Positions 23,555 to 32,089 are shown, numbered from the stretch's first letter. The stretch: DNA of 40,833 bases from Gammaproteobacteria bacterium (GCA_021151835.1 JAGKWO010000044.1:1-40833); one strand, 5' to 3'. Notes: generated by a model from the letters alone, not told the origin. Numbers and translations are program-made.

Positions 23555-25999
23555 TTACCTCAAATTAATAATTGTTTGGGTCGTGGCATTTGCGGTTTCA
23601 ATGGTCTTTGCATTCGCCTGGTAATTACGCTGGGCAATAATCAGGTTCACCAATTGTTCGGATAAATCCACGTTGGATTCCTCCACTGCACCGGCGGTGA
23701 TATTTCCTAACTGTGACGAACCTGGCGCCCCGATAATCGCCTCGCCTGATTCAAAGGTTTGTGCCCACATGGTATCCCCGGTTGGCTTCAAACCGTCCAC
23801 ACTGGCGAAATTCGCCAATGATACCTGCCCTAATACCTGCGCTTCCCCATTAGTGAAACGCGCAAAAACAATACCGGTGTTACTCACATCCAGACCCGCC
23901 AAACGGCCAGTTGCATAACCGTTTTGATCCAACTCTTCCGTCGAAAATGCGCTGCTGAATTGGGTACTACCCGCCAGATCAATTACAAAGTTGGAACTTG
24001 ATGGCGGTTCTGCCACCGGTACCGTTCCACCCTGCAATACATTCAGTGGTCCGAATGCGCCAATCGGAGCGCCATCTTCACCTAATGGCGTCCAGTTGGA
24101 GATCAGGATCGCATCGGTCATTGCCGCATTGATCGTTCCATCCGGTGTGAAATGGATATCAAACGAAGCCATAGTTGGCTCAACATTCTGTGGCGACGGC
24201 AAGGATGGATCAGGGTCACCCACATTTTGCCCATCGATTTGCACATACATTTTCCAATGGTTGGGCGATGTTGTCGGATCAGCAGGATCGTAAGCCTGTT
24301 TCACAAAAAACTGCCGCATGGAGTGCACGTTACCCAGGCTGTCATATACCGGTGTAGTAGTGGCATGGTTGTAGGTTTTTTGATCGTTGGGATCAAACGC
24401 ATTAATAGGCACTGGTGTAAAGAAACCCGGAACCGAGCTGGCACCAAACATACTTCCGCCGCTTACCGGTACTGTTTGTCCGGTTTTGCTTTCCACCAAT
24501 GAATAACCTTCTTGCATGGTGATACTGATTTCACCACCAACAGTGATTCCTTTATCAACTTCACCAGCAACGGTTGTATCCAGGGTTTGCAGGAGGCCTC
24601 TACTACCGAGTACTTCAACGATTCCGCCGGCAGTGCCAAACGAGAAATTTAAATCGGCGCCAGTTGCGGATTCCACTACCAGGTTGCCAGTAGTATCAAG
24701 GCTGGCAGTGATTCCAAATAATGTGGTTTTGCTTAATGAATTAATTTCATCGCGCAACGCGGTCATATCACCCAAACCAGTGACATCATTTGACGTAAGC
24801 GTTACACCATTCAATTTCAATGAGCCATTGTTATCAAATGTGCGCGCAGGAATCGCCGGTGGGCCAGCTACCGCCGGAGCATCACGCAAAATGGTGGCCG
24901 TTGTTTTAGCGGTAGCAGAAATCCCGGCTAACTTATTCAAGGCCGATGCAGTTTCATTGGCCGGAGCCCCATAGGTACTGATAAACGTTTTTTCAGTGCT
25001 ATCAGGCCCTTTAATTACCAGTGTGTAGGAACCGTAATCGTTGGTCACTTTTGCTTCACCAGTGACGGTTTGGGTACTTGGCAAATTAGCAGTCAAATTA
25101 TCAGTTGCCGTAGAACCCGTGGTCGCGGTAAGTGATAGTGTTGATGCAACCCCTGAAGCGCGATCTCTAATTTTTAAGCGGTTATCAACCGGATCAACAA
25201 ACGCATCGACGTTAATTGAATTAGGATCGCTGAAATTTCTATTGTTAATTTCGTCCGCAAGATCTTCCAGGTTGTTAAAAGTCACATTGGGAGAAAGTGT
25301 TATACCCAAGGTCTGCACGTTACTGCCGACTTGTCGGGTAATAGTTAATACCGTTGCGTTGGGTGCAGCAGCAGTAGTAACAGGTAAATTGGCGGCGCCG
25401 ATCAGATCAATGGTTGACGTCGTTGGACTTTTCAATGCCAGTTGCGCTTCGCCAATAGCGGTACCATTGGTTTCAAAACGGCTTCCGGTTGATTCCAAAA
25501 CCACTTCTTTTGAATTGAGGTTATAGGATGCAAATACACCGGTAGTTTGGCGCGGCTCCTGTGAACTGACATCTACGCGCAAATCACCGAGAATGCCACC
25601 CACATTACCATTGGCATCAGCAGGAAAACCTTGCAATAACGCGCCGGTACCATTCACGATGTAGCCGTTTTTATCCAGGCCAAAAGTACCTGCACGGGTG
25701 AATAAACGTTCGCCATTTTTTTCAACAACAAAGAAACCTTCGCCGTTAACCGACAAGTCCAATTCATTTTGCGTAAATTTCAAATTGCCCTGGGTGAATT
25801 GCTGGCGAATATTTTGAATATTTACGCCGCTACCAGGAGTATTCGAACCACCACCTAATAACGTACTGGTGTATACATCGCCAAACTCTGCGCGTGAGGA
25901 TTTAAAACCAATAGTACTGGCATTAGCGATATTATTGCCGGTTACCTGCAAATCGGTATTGGCTGCGCGAATTCCACTTAACGCTGTGTTGAACGACAT
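23555..25999 (-). CDS. flgE: Flagellar hook protein
   Basis: FlgE polymerises into the hook. The N-terminal signature ALSGIRAANTDLQVTGNNIANASTIGFKSSRAEFGDVY and the C-terminal VDLSEQLVNLIIAQRNYQANAKTIETANATTQTIINLR are canonical. SVNGEGFFVVEKNGERLFTRAGTF (about 83-106) and the NHATTTPVYDSLGNVHSMRQFFVKQ segment are also typical. At 814 aa it is about twice the E. coli protein (402). The surplus, about residues 180-530, is beta-rich. Residues about 336-526 resemble FlgK 587-786 of this cluster. It starts at ATG 25999 with GAGGTG upstream and is last in flgBCDE. Confidence 0.96.
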   Translation of the reverse strand: MSFNTALSGIRAANTDLQVTGNNIANASTIGFKSSRAEFGDVYTSTLLGGGSNTPGSGVNIQNIRQQFTQGNLKFTQNELDLSVNGEGFFVVEKNGERLFTRAGTFGLDKNGYIVNGTGALLQGFPADANGNVGGILGDLRVDVSSQEPRQTTGVFASYNLNSKEVVLESTGSRFETNGTAIGEAQLALKSPTTSTIDLIGAANLPVTTAAAPNATVLTITRQVGSNVQTLGITLSPNVTFNNLEDLADEINNRNFSDPNSINVDAFVDPVDNRLKIRDRASGVASTLSLTATTGSTATDNLTANLPSTQTVTGEAKVTNDYGSYTLVIKGPDSTEKTFISTYGAPANETASALNKLAGISATAKTTATILRDAPAVAGPPAIPARTFDNNGSLKLNGVTLTSNDVTGLGDMTALRDEINSLSKTTLFGITASLDTTGNLVVESATGADLNFSFGTAGGIVEVLGSRGLLQTLDTTVAGEVDKGITVGGEISITMQEGYSLVESKTGQTVPVSGGSMFGASSVPGFFTPVPINAFDPNDQKTYNHATTTPVYDSLGNVHSMRQFFVKQAYDPADPTTSPNHWKMYVQIDGQNVGDPDPSLPSPQNVEPTMASFDIHFTPDGTINAAMTDAILISNWTPLGEDGAPIGAFGPLNVLQGGTVPVAEPPSSSNFVIDLAGSTQFSSAFSTEELDQNGYATGRLAGLDVSNTGIVFARFTNGEAQVLGQVSLANFASVDGLKPTGDTMWAQTFESGEAIIGAPGSSQLGNITAGAVEESNVDLSEQLVNLIIAQRNYQANAKTIETANATTQTIINLR

Positions 26000-26051
26000 A
26001 TTACACCTCGACCATAGGGATTAATGGCTGTAAAGTTTTACTACAAAAATA

Positions 26052-26756
26052 TTAATTAAATTGTTTTACTTTGCTGGCATCTACTGCGCCTATGCCAGCA
26101 AGGTTCAACACCAGTGCACCGTTTTCACCGATACTTACACTGTTCACATTCGCACTTAATGATGTTTTGAGCGCTTCATTTTTACCGTTTTGATCAGCAG
26201 TGATTTCAAATTTATATTCACCGACCGGGGCACCAGTTTCACCGGCTGACCAATCCAGCAGCTCACCATTAACTTCAATAACCTGGCCATCCCAACGGAA
26301 AACCATTTCACCTTTTGGCACTTCACCAACAGGAATGGTTTGCGCCAGAGCACCCTTTTCATCGTAAATATTGATTTTCAAATTTTTGGTGGAATACGCC
26401 AGATCGGCACTGCCGGACACAAAACTGCCTTTCATCAAAACACTTTTTTCCGATTCCACATTGACACTGGTTCCAACCAATGACGATGCTTGCAATGCAT
26501 TATTCGACATAAAACTATTGAAGCTTTTATTCAAACGCTCCAAACCTTCCACTGAACTGAATTGCGCCAGCTGCGCCACAAATTCGCTGTTGTCTTGCGG
26601 ACTCAGCGGGTTCTGGTTATTCATTTGGGTAATCATCAATTCCAGAAACGCAGCCTGCCCCAATTCATTGGTATTTTTTTTGGCTTCCGTTTTCTTGGTG
26701 ATGCTCAGGTTATCTGTAACGCTGGAACTGCTATTAGTGCTGCCAACAGTAGACAT
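26052..26756 (-). CDS. flgD: Flagellar hook assembly scaffold protein
   Basis: FlgD caps the growing hook and is shed after assembly. It has 234 aa, normal for the family. The N-terminal export and scaffold region contains ELGQAAFLELMITQMNNQNPLSPQDNSEFVAQLAQFSSVEGLERLNKSF (about 31-80). The C-terminal half is the FlgD Ig-like/Tudor region (VFRWDGQVIEVNGELLDWSAGETGAPVGEYKFEITA). GAAGGAGA precedes ATG 26756. It lies between flgC and flgE. Confidence 0.95.
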   Translation of the reverse strand: MSTVGSTNSSSSVTDNLSITKKTEAKKNTNELGQAAFLELMITQMNNQNPLSPQDNSEFVAQLAQFSSVEGLERLNKSFNSFMSNNALQASSLVGTSVNVESEKSVLMKGSFVSGSADLAYSTKNLKINIYDEKGALAQTIPVGEVPKGEMVFRWDGQVIEVNGELLDWSAGETGAPVGEYKFEITADQNGKNEALKTSLSANVNSVSIGENGALVLNLAGIGAVDASKVKQFN

Positions 26757-26775
26757 ACGATTTCTCCTTCACTAA

Positions 26776-27225
26776 TTACTGACCAAGCGTTAAAACGCGT
26801 TGAACCATTTGTTTGGCGGAATTCATCACTTCAACATTCATCTGGAATGAGCGCGAAGCAGCAATCATATTCGCCATTTCTTCTACCGGATTTACATTCG
26901 GGTAATACACATAACCCTGCTCATCTGCTTTGGGATGATCAGGCTCATAACGGCGTTGCAAGGGCGCATCACTTTCGACAATGCCGAGCACTTGCACGCC
27001 CACTTGCGATTCCACTTCATTATCGCTGTACGTGCCTTCTACAACATTTGCACGCATCGCATCGCGTTGGATTGCGGCAAATACCGGCTGACGGCTGCGA
27101 TAAACGTCATTCACACTGGAGCTGGCCGACTGGGCATTTGCCAGGTTACTCGCGGTAGTATTCAAACGCAGGCTTTGCGCATTCATACCGGTACCAGCGA
27201 TATCAAAAATATTTCCGAGTGCCAT
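26776..27225 (-). CDS. flgC: Flagellar proximal rod protein FlgC
   Basis: FlgC is a proximal rod subunit of 149 aa, normal length. N-terminal signature: IAGTGMNAQSLRLNTTASNLANAQSASSSVNDVYRSRQPVFAAI. C-terminal signature: YYPNVNPVEEMANMIAASRSFQMNVEVMNSAKQMVQRVLTLGQ. It is the second gene of the flgBCDE operon, 43 bases after flgB, with AGGTAACTG before its ATG. Confidence 0.96.
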   Translation of the reverse strand: MALGNIFDIAGTGMNAQSLRLNTTASNLANAQSASSSVNDVYRSRQPVFAAIQRDAMRANVVEGTYSDNEVESQVGVQVLGIVESDAPLQRRYEPDHPKADEQGYVYYPNVNPVEEMANMIAASRSFQMNVEVMNSAKQMVQRVLTLGQ

Positions 27226-27268
27226 GATCAGTTACCTGTGCCATTCCGATGAATGAAAAAAACCAACA

Positions 27269-27670
27269 TTATTCGCCGCGGATTGCGCTGCGCAATCCGG
27301 TAAATTTGCTATTCAAAAATTGAAAACTCGCTTGAAATGCCAACGCATTTTTCATGTATTCCGCATGTTCAATCTGATCTTCCACAGTGTTGCCATCAAT
27401 CGATGGTTGTTGTGGGGTGCGATACAACACATCACCTTCAGCGGTATTGAAACCCTCGCCACCAATATGGCGATCCTGCGTGGTAGACAGATCAAAACCG
27501 GATGAACTGCTCATTTTTTGCTGCAGGGCCTGCTTGAAATCCAGATCCTTCGCTTTGTAATTGGGGGTATCGATGTTAGCGAGGTTGTTGGCCAACACCG
27601 CTGCGCGCTCGGAGCGAAAATGCAGTGCAGTTTCGTGGATACCCAATGCTTTATCGAAGGAGATGGACAT
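27269..27670 (-). CDS. flgB: Flagellar proximal rod protein FlgB
   Basis: FlgB is the proximal rod subunit nearest the MS-ring. It has 133 aa. Signature: ALHFRSERAAVLANNLANIDTPNYKAKDLDFKQAL (about 16-50). The C-terminus EDQIEHAEYMKNALAFQASFQFLNSKFTGLRSAIRGE is typical. It is the first gene of flgBCDE. The leader GAGTAACGATT before ATG 27670 matches that of flgF. A consensus sigma-54 promoter lies about 86 bases upstream. Confidence 0.96.
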   Translation of the reverse strand: MSISFDKALGIHETALHFRSERAAVLANNLANIDTPNYKAKDLDFKQALQQKMSSSSGFDLSTTQDRHIGGEGFNTAEGDVLYRTPQQPSIDGNTVEDQIEHAEYMKNALAFQASFQFLNSKFTGLRSAIRGE

Positions 27671-27709
27671 AATCGTTACTCTGGCAATTCAAAAGTGGTA
27701 GCGAGCCTC

Positions 27710-27736
27710 AAAGTGGCAAAACATTTCAGCCACTTT
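27710..27736 (-). repeat. Inverted repeat in the flgB 5' leader
   Basis: AAAGTGGC (27710-27717) pairs with GCCACTTT (27729-27736). It lies just downstream of the expected sigma-54 transcription start (about 27745), so it would form a 5' hairpin of the flgBCDE mRNA. Its role is unknown. Confidence 0.4.
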
Positions 27737-27755
27737 TCACAGTTACTGACATCAA

Positions 27756-27771
27756 AGCAACCGCTGTGCCA
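27756..27771 (-). promoter_or_regulatory. Sigma-54 promoter of flgBCDE
   Basis: On the minus strand it reads TGGCACAGCGGTTGCT, matching the -24/-12 consensus with the exact GG-N10-GC spacing. It lies about 86 bases before flgB. Confidence 0.9.
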
Positions 27772-27920
27772 ACCGCCAAAAAACATCATATCCAGTTGAT
27801 TTACATATATTTTTATTTGTATCAATGCAGCCAGACCAAAAGCGGCAAACCGAAAGCGGCAAAGGTTTTCCGCCCTTATCAGCCAAACGAATTAACCCTG
27901 CCGCACGGAATCCGGGGCAA

Positions 27921-27947
27921 TAAAAAACCCGCATCATGAGCGGGTTT
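27921..27947 (-). terminator. Terminator after cheR
   Basis: AAACCCGC (27925-27932) and GCGGGTTT (27940-27947) form the stem. On the minus strand it continues directly into TTTTTTATT. It begins about 30 bases after the cheR stop and isolates cheVR from flgB. The rest of the 306-base cheR-flgB gap holds only the sigma-54 site, the leader repeat and an unassigned stretch. Confidence 0.92.
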
Positions 27948-27976
27948 GCCTGAAAAAATAGTTGCAATCAGAAGCG

Positions 27977-28852
27977 TTAGATAGCTTTGTAGAGAATCCC
28001 CGGCTCGCAACGAACCATCTCAAATAAATCCCCCGCCCCGGCAAGCCCTTCTGATGAGCCGAGGAATAAAAGCCCTTGTGGCTTCAACGCAGCATGGATT
28101 TTTTGCAGGATTTGCCGCTTTAAATCGGCATTGAAATAAATCAGGACGTTGCGGCAAAACACTATGTCGAATTTGCCCAATCCGGCGTAGGAGTCCATCA
28201 AATTGAGCGAGCGAAAATCGATTCGCTCCTTCACAAAATTTTTTACTCGCCACATTGCCGGGTTGGGATTATCGAAATAGCGCTCCAGGCGATCAGCCGA
28301 TAAACCACGCATCACCGACAGCTTGTCATACTCGCCGCGCTTGGCCTGATCCAATACAGTGGAAGATAAATCGGTTGCCACAATTTGCACCGGGCGCGGC
28401 AAATTGCCCATCGCTTGCCGCTTGTATTCTTCTACCATCATGCTAATCGAATAAGGTTCCTGCCCGGATGAGCAGGCCGCAGACCACACTCGCACAGGTC
28501 CGAACATACGATTGTTCGGAGCCATCAATTGCGGCAACAATGTATTCTTCAAATGATCGTAAGGATAGTTATCGCGAAACCAGAAGGTTTCATTGGTCGT
28601 CATGGAATCGATGACTTGATCTTTCAGTTTGCGATTGAATCCTTGCTTTAACACGCGCACCAGTTCACCGAAAGAGGCAATATTATTTTCCTCCAAAAGA
28701 CGGCGGATGCGATTGGTAACCAGGTATTGTTTGTTATCGCCCAACGAAATTCCGCAGGCATCTTCGAGGAATTGGCGAAATTGATCAAACTCCTGCTGGT
28801 CGAGATTATCTCGACCAACGGGTTTGGGGAAAGGAGACTCTTTATTAATCAT
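27977..28852 (-). CDS. cheR: Chemoreceptor glutamate methyltransferase
   Basis: CheR methylates glutamates on chemoreceptors using S-adenosylmethionine, giving adaptation in chemotaxis. From ATG 28852 it has 291 aa. The N-terminal helical domain (FDQFRQFLEDACGISLGDNKQYLVTNRIRRLLEE) is followed by the methyltransferase fold. That fold has the SAM-binding VWSAACSSGQEPYSISMMVEE, YDKLSVMRGLS and FDIVFCRNVLIYFNADLKRQIL. An in-frame GTG at 28930 would overlap cheV and is less like the family. It follows cheV by 46 bases, the same cheV-cheR pairing as in Pseudomonas and Vibrio flagellar clusters. Confidence 0.95.
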   Translation of the reverse strand: MINKESPFPKPVGRDNLDQQEFDQFRQFLEDACGISLGDNKQYLVTNRIRRLLEENNIASFGELVRVLKQGFNRKLKDQVIDSMTTNETFWFRDNYPYDHLKNTLLPQLMAPNNRMFGPVRVWSAACSSGQEPYSISMMVEEYKRQAMGNLPRPVQIVATDLSSTVLDQAKRGEYDKLSVMRGLSADRLERYFDNPNPAMWRVKNFVKERIDFRSLNLMDSYAGLGKFDIVFCRNVLIYFNADLKRQILQKIHAALKPQGLLFLGSSEGLAGAGDLFEMVRCEPGILYKAI

Positions 28853-28898
28853 AACAACCCAACGTAAATCATTACCGCACTCCCCTGCGCTGTTTCCT

Positions 28899-29855
28899 TT
28901 ACGCCTGTTCAGGCGGCAATAAACTTTCACCCGTTATCGCAAGCACCCGGTCATTGACACGTTTGGCCAATTCATCGGGATGGAATTTAGCAAGAAAATC
29001 GTCCGCGCCCACTTTGCGCACCATGGCTTCATTGAACACACCACTTAATGAGGTATGCAAAATAATATGAAGGTTTTTTAATTGCGGATGATTGCGAACC
29101 TCAGCCGTAAATGTATAGCCATCCATTTCCGGCATTTCGATATCGCAGATAATCATGATGAGTTCTTCATATGGATTTTTGTTTTCTTTCAACAAATCCT
29201 GTAAATATTTGAAACCCTCAGCACCGTCTTTTTTGATAGTGGTCTTAATCCCCATGCTCTCGACTACACGCTGGATTTGTTTACGTGCGATGGTGGAGTC
29301 ATCAATAATCAGAATATTTTTTTGCACAACGCGATCAGCAATACCATCTTCAATAACGCCTGCACTGACTTCCTCGCGTGGCGGTGCGACTTCTGCCAGG
29401 ATCTTTTCAACATCGATAATCTCTACCAGTTGACCATCCACCTGCGTAACAGCGGTGAGGTAATGTTCTTTGCCAGCACCTTTTGGAGGGGGATGAATAT
29501 CGCCCCAATTCATATTCACTATGCGCTCGACTGAACGCACCAGGAAGCCCTGGGCGGTACGGTTATATTCGGTGATAATCACGAAGCAACTTTCAATATC
29601 AGGCAACTCGCGCCGGCCAATCGCCAGGTTCATATCCATAATCGGCAAAGTACCACCACGGATATGGGCTACACCACGCACCACAGAGCTGCGTCCGGGA
29701 ATTGCATTCAACTGCGGACACTGAAGGACTTCTTTCACCTTGAACACGTTGATGCCATATAACTGCTGGCCGCCCAGGCGAAATAACAGGAGCTCAAGAC
29801 GGTTTTGACCAACCAGCTGGGTGCGCTGATTGACACTATCCATTACGCCGGCCAT
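28899..29855 (-). CDS. cheV: Chemotaxis coupling protein CheV (CheW-REC fusion)
   Basis: CheV couples receptors to CheA and can be phosphorylated. It has 318 aa. Residues about 18-160 form a CheW-like domain (LLLFRLGGQQLYGINVFKVKEVL, RGGTLPIMDMNLAIG). Residues about 178-305 form a receiver domain with the acidic pair in LIIDDST, the phospho-acceptor Asp238 (ICDIEMPEMDGY) and the HTSLSG loop. The start is ATG 29855, with GAGG seven bases upstream; a second in-frame ATG follows four codons later. It diverges from flgA. Confidence 0.96.
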   Translation of the reverse strand: MAGVMDSVNQRTQLVGQNRLELLLFRLGGQQLYGINVFKVKEVLQCPQLNAIPGRSSVVRGVAHIRGGTLPIMDMNLAIGRRELPDIESCFVIITEYNRTAQGFLVRSVERIVNMNWGDIHPPPKGAGKEHYLTAVTQVDGQLVEIIDVEKILAEVAPPREEVSAGVIEDGIADRVVQKNILIIDDSTIARKQIQRVVESMGIKTTIKKDGAEGFKYLQDLLKENKNPYEELIMIICDIEMPEMDGYTFTAEVRNHPQLKNLHIILHTSLSGVFNEAMVRKVGADDFLAKFHPDELAKRVNDRVLAITGESLLPPEQA

Positions 29856-29957
29856 GCAATTACCTCATTCTTTATCCAAATGGTTTTCGAAACTGTCGCG
29901 CTTTTCTTTTATTTACCCGCTACCAGGGTTTTGTTATCCATCGCCGGAAAAATGCCA

Positions 29958-29973
29958 CGGCACAGTATTTGCT
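29958..29973 (+). promoter_or_regulatory. Sigma-54 promoter of flgA
   Basis: It reads CGGCACAGTATTTGCT: the invariant GG and GC with N10 spacing, one deviation from TGGCAC-N5-TTGCT. It lies about 120 bases before the flgA ATG, in the cheV-flgA divergent gap. Confidence 0.72.
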
Positions 29974-30091
29974 TTGGTAGCTTTCAGAACAGCTTAGCGG
30001 CAAAAAATTGTCGGACTTTAATCCTGGTGATAATACTGGCGATCAAAATCCACCTGACATCAAGTGCTTACCCTTGAGGATAGGACAAAAT

Positions 30092-30886
30092 ATGGAACTT
30101 CCTAGTTTTTACAGAACTTTCGCGAAGAATATTTTGCGCCACAGCGCCGCTCCTCTTTTGTCCGTACAAAAGCACCTCAGATCGTCAAAAATTTGTTCAA
30201 TTGTTACGGGATTCCTTGCTGTCTGCCTGAGTTATCAGGCGTTTGCGTCAGGGATTTATAGCCATTTACAACTTAAACAGGATGTAACCCGCTTTCTTGC
30301 AGCTGAATACCAACAAACACCCCACGAACATATCGATATCAGTGTTGGCAATCTCGATAACCGCTTGCGCCTGGGGCAATGCCCTGCCCCGGTGGAGTTT
30401 ACCGCGCAAGATCAAACCGGTCTGGGCGGCAATATCAGTGTTAAAGCCCAATGTGCCGCCGGAAACATCAGCTGGGCGGTGCATATTCCGGCACAAGTCA
30501 TGATTTATCGGGAAATCCCGGTTGCCGTAAAGGATGTCACCCGCGGTGAAGCGCTTAATGCCAGCCATTTAACTACCAGCCTGGTCAATATAAGCAACAT
30601 CCGCCAAAGCTTTGCCGCCGACAAAGAGGCAGTAATTGGCCGGGAGGCAAAGCGGAACATCGGCAAAGGTGAGCCGTTCCGAACAGCAACGCTGGACGCT
30701 CCAACCACGGTAAAACGTGGTGAAGTAGTCAAACTCGAATCGCTCGTCGGTAGTATTAAAGTCAGTAGCAGCGGTATCGCTATGGCGGATGGCCGCCTGG
30801 GGCAGAAAATCCGGGTTAGAAATGACTCGTCAGAGCGCGTAGTGACAGGTGTAGTCAGAGGCCAAGGCCTGGTACAAACCCTTTAA
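30092..30886 (+). CDS. flgA: Flagellar P-ring assembly chaperone
   Basis: FlgA is the periplasmic chaperone for P-ring (FlgI) assembly. From ATG 30092 (GAGGATAGGA upstream) it has 264 aa. The upstream in-frame TTG at 30008 is unlikely. A hydrophobic export segment (IVTGFLAVCLSYQAFASG, about residues 40-57) is preceded by an unusually long basic N-region of about 38 residues. The SAF-like and C-terminal region is typical: VPVAVKDVTRGEALNASHLTTSLVNI, VIGREAKRNIGKGEPFRTATLDAPTTVKRGEVV and AMADGRLGQKIRVRNDSSERVVTGVVRGQGLVQTL. It begins the plus-strand flgA-flgM-flgN group. Confidence 0.93.
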   Translation: MELPSFYRTFAKNILRHSAAPLLSVQKHLRSSKICSIVTGFLAVCLSYQAFASGIYSHLQLKQDVTRFLAAEYQQTPHEHIDISVGNLDNRLRLGQCPAPVEFTAQDQTGLGGNISVKAQCAAGNISWAVHIPAQVMIYREIPVAVKDVTRGEALNASHLTTSLVNISNIRQSFAADKEAVIGREAKRNIGKGEPFRTATLDAPTTVKRGEVVKLESLVGSIKVSSSGIAMADGRLGQKIRVRNDSSERVVTGVVRGQGLVQTL

Positions 30887-30929
30887 TAGCACTGGATAGC
30901 GGCCGGTGAAAGTTTTTTTGAAATATTGC

Positions 30930-30956
30930 TAAAGTTATGTGGGCTAAAGCCGATAA
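30930..30956 (+). promoter_or_regulatory. Sigma-28 (FliA) promoter of flgMN
   Basis: It reads TAAAGTTA-N11-GCCGATAA, one base from the full consensus and with a perfect -10. It lies about 103 bases before flgM. FlgM would therefore be made under its own target sigma factor, the usual feedback loop. Confidence 0.92.
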
Positions 30957-31058
30957 CCTGGCTAGGAGAACCACAAATACGGTTTTCTGACTTGTCCCGA
31001 CATAGCAACCGCGACAATTTTTGTACAAATCGCCCAAACGGCGAACAGGGGAAAACAA

Positions 31059-31376
31059 ATGAATTTCAACACTAACAATTCGCTGGATTCTGTCAGTACC
31101 AAAGGTACGCGCAGTAAACCAACCACTACTGCCGCACCGGAAGCTAAAACGCCCGTTGCGACGCCTGCTCCCGCCAGCAATAAAGCAGGCGATCAGGTTG
31201 TGCTGAGCGAACAAGCGCAAACATTGGGACGCCTTCAAAGCAAAATTGACAGTTCCCCCGATGTTAATCTGGATAAGGTGGCAGAAATTCGCCGCGCCAT
31301 CGCCGAGGGCCGCTTTGAAATCAATCCGGAACGTATCGCCGAAAACATGCTCAACCAAAGCGATTTGTTAGGTTAA
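31059..31376 (+). CDS. flgM: Anti-sigma-28 factor
   Basis: FlgM binds FliA until the hook is complete and is then exported. It has 105 aa. The N-terminal half is disordered and rich in Ala, Pro and Thr. The conserved C-terminal part contains VVLSEQAQTLGRLQSKIDSSPDVNLDKVAEIRRAIAEGRFEINPERIAENMLNQ (about 48-100). CAGGGG precedes ATG 31059. It lies between flgA and flgN and has its own sigma-28 promoter. Confidence 0.95.
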   Translation: MNFNTNNSLDSVSTKGTRSKPTTTAAPEAKTPVATPAPASNKAGDQVVLSEQAQTLGRLQSKIDSSPDVNLDKVAEIRRAIAEGRFEINPERIAENMLNQSDLLG

Positions 31377-31483
31377 TAGCCAGTCAATAGTTCGTGAATT
31401 GTTTGTTGCAACACCGGGTTTATTAACAGGCGCTTCCCCGGTACCTGGTAAAAACCTTCCTTACACCACCAGTAGAGGTTGCT

Positions 31484-31960
31484 ATGTCTCTCGATATCAA
31501 TGCCCTGCGCCACATGATCGCGCAAGACAACACATCTATCGTCCAACTTAAACAACTGCTCGCCCAGGAACGAGTGTTACTCGAACAACGCAAACAGGAA
31601 GGCCTGCAAGAAATTATCGAACAAAAGGCAGCGGTTGTTGACTCGCTTAACAACAATGCAAAACTGCGCCAACAAATCCTCAATACACTGGGCCTGCCAA
31701 CCAACGCCGATGGATGGGACACATTCCTGCAACGCAATACCGCTACCCTGCCTTTGCGTGATGACTGGAAGAATCTGGTCGTTGAATTTGAAGAATGTCG
31801 TGAAATGAATGATGTGAACGGCAAAATGATTGCCCGCTCACAACAAACACTGAATCATCTGCTCAATTTGCTACGCGGCAAAGTGCCTGCGCCATCGCTC
31901 TATACTGCCCAAGGCACACAAACCCAATACACATCATCATATACAGTCGCCAAGGCTTAA
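31484..31960 (+). CDS. flgN: FlgK/FlgL export chaperone
   Basis: FlgN keeps FlgK and FlgL export-ready. It has 158 aa and is mainly helical: IVQLKQLLAQERVLLEQRKQEGLQEIIEQKAAVVDSLNNNAKLRQQILNTLGLPT, then CREMNDVNGKMIARSQQTLNHLLNLLRG. The family is weakly conserved, but size, helix pattern and position right after flgM are diagnostic. AGAGG precedes ATG 31484. Its stop codon overlaps the tRNA promoter. Confidence 0.9.
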   Translation: MSLDINALRHMIAQDNTSIVQLKQLLAQERVLLEQRKQEGLQEIIEQKAAVVDSLNNNAKLRQQILNTLGLPTNADGWDTFLQRNTATLPLRDDWKNLVVEFEECREMNDVNGKMIARSQQTLNHLLNLLRGKVPAPSLYTAQGTQTQYTSSYTVAKA

Positions 31961-31985
31961 TATTTTTCTCCCAAGCCTATATAAT
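31957..31985 (+). promoter_or_regulatory. Sigma-70 promoter of tRNA-Arg
   Basis: TTAATA, a 17-base spacer and TATAAT, followed by a GC-rich discriminator (CCGCGCCGC) typical of stringently controlled stable-RNA genes. It overlaps the flgN stop codon. Confidence 0.7.
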
Positions 31986-32013
31986 CCGCGCCGCACGCAC
32001 CTGCGTGTGGTGC

Positions 32014-32089
32014 GTCCCTGTAGTTTAACCGGATAGAACGTATGCCTCCTAAGCGTATGATGTGGGTTCGATTCCCGCCGGGGACGCCA
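32014..32089 (+). tRNA. tRNA-Arg (anticodon CCT)
   Basis: The cloverleaf folds fully. The acceptor pairs GTCCCTG with CGGGGAC. The D-stem is GTTT/GAAC. The anticodon stem is TATGC/GCGTA with loop CTCCTAA (anticodon CCT at 32048-32050). The T-arm is GTGGG-TTCGATT-CCCGC. The discriminator is G and CCA is encoded at 32087-32089. The gene is intact although an integrase gene starts about 190 bases downstream, so the element restores the 3' end on integration. Confidence 0.97.

Noticed and set aside
23358..23624. Hydrophobic 88-codon plus-strand frame (two membrane-like helices) in the flgE-flgF gap
   Set aside because: It overlaps the end of flgE in antisense, has no ribosome site, and its first part is the inverted repeat. 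It is likely a product of structured GC/AT-rich DNA.
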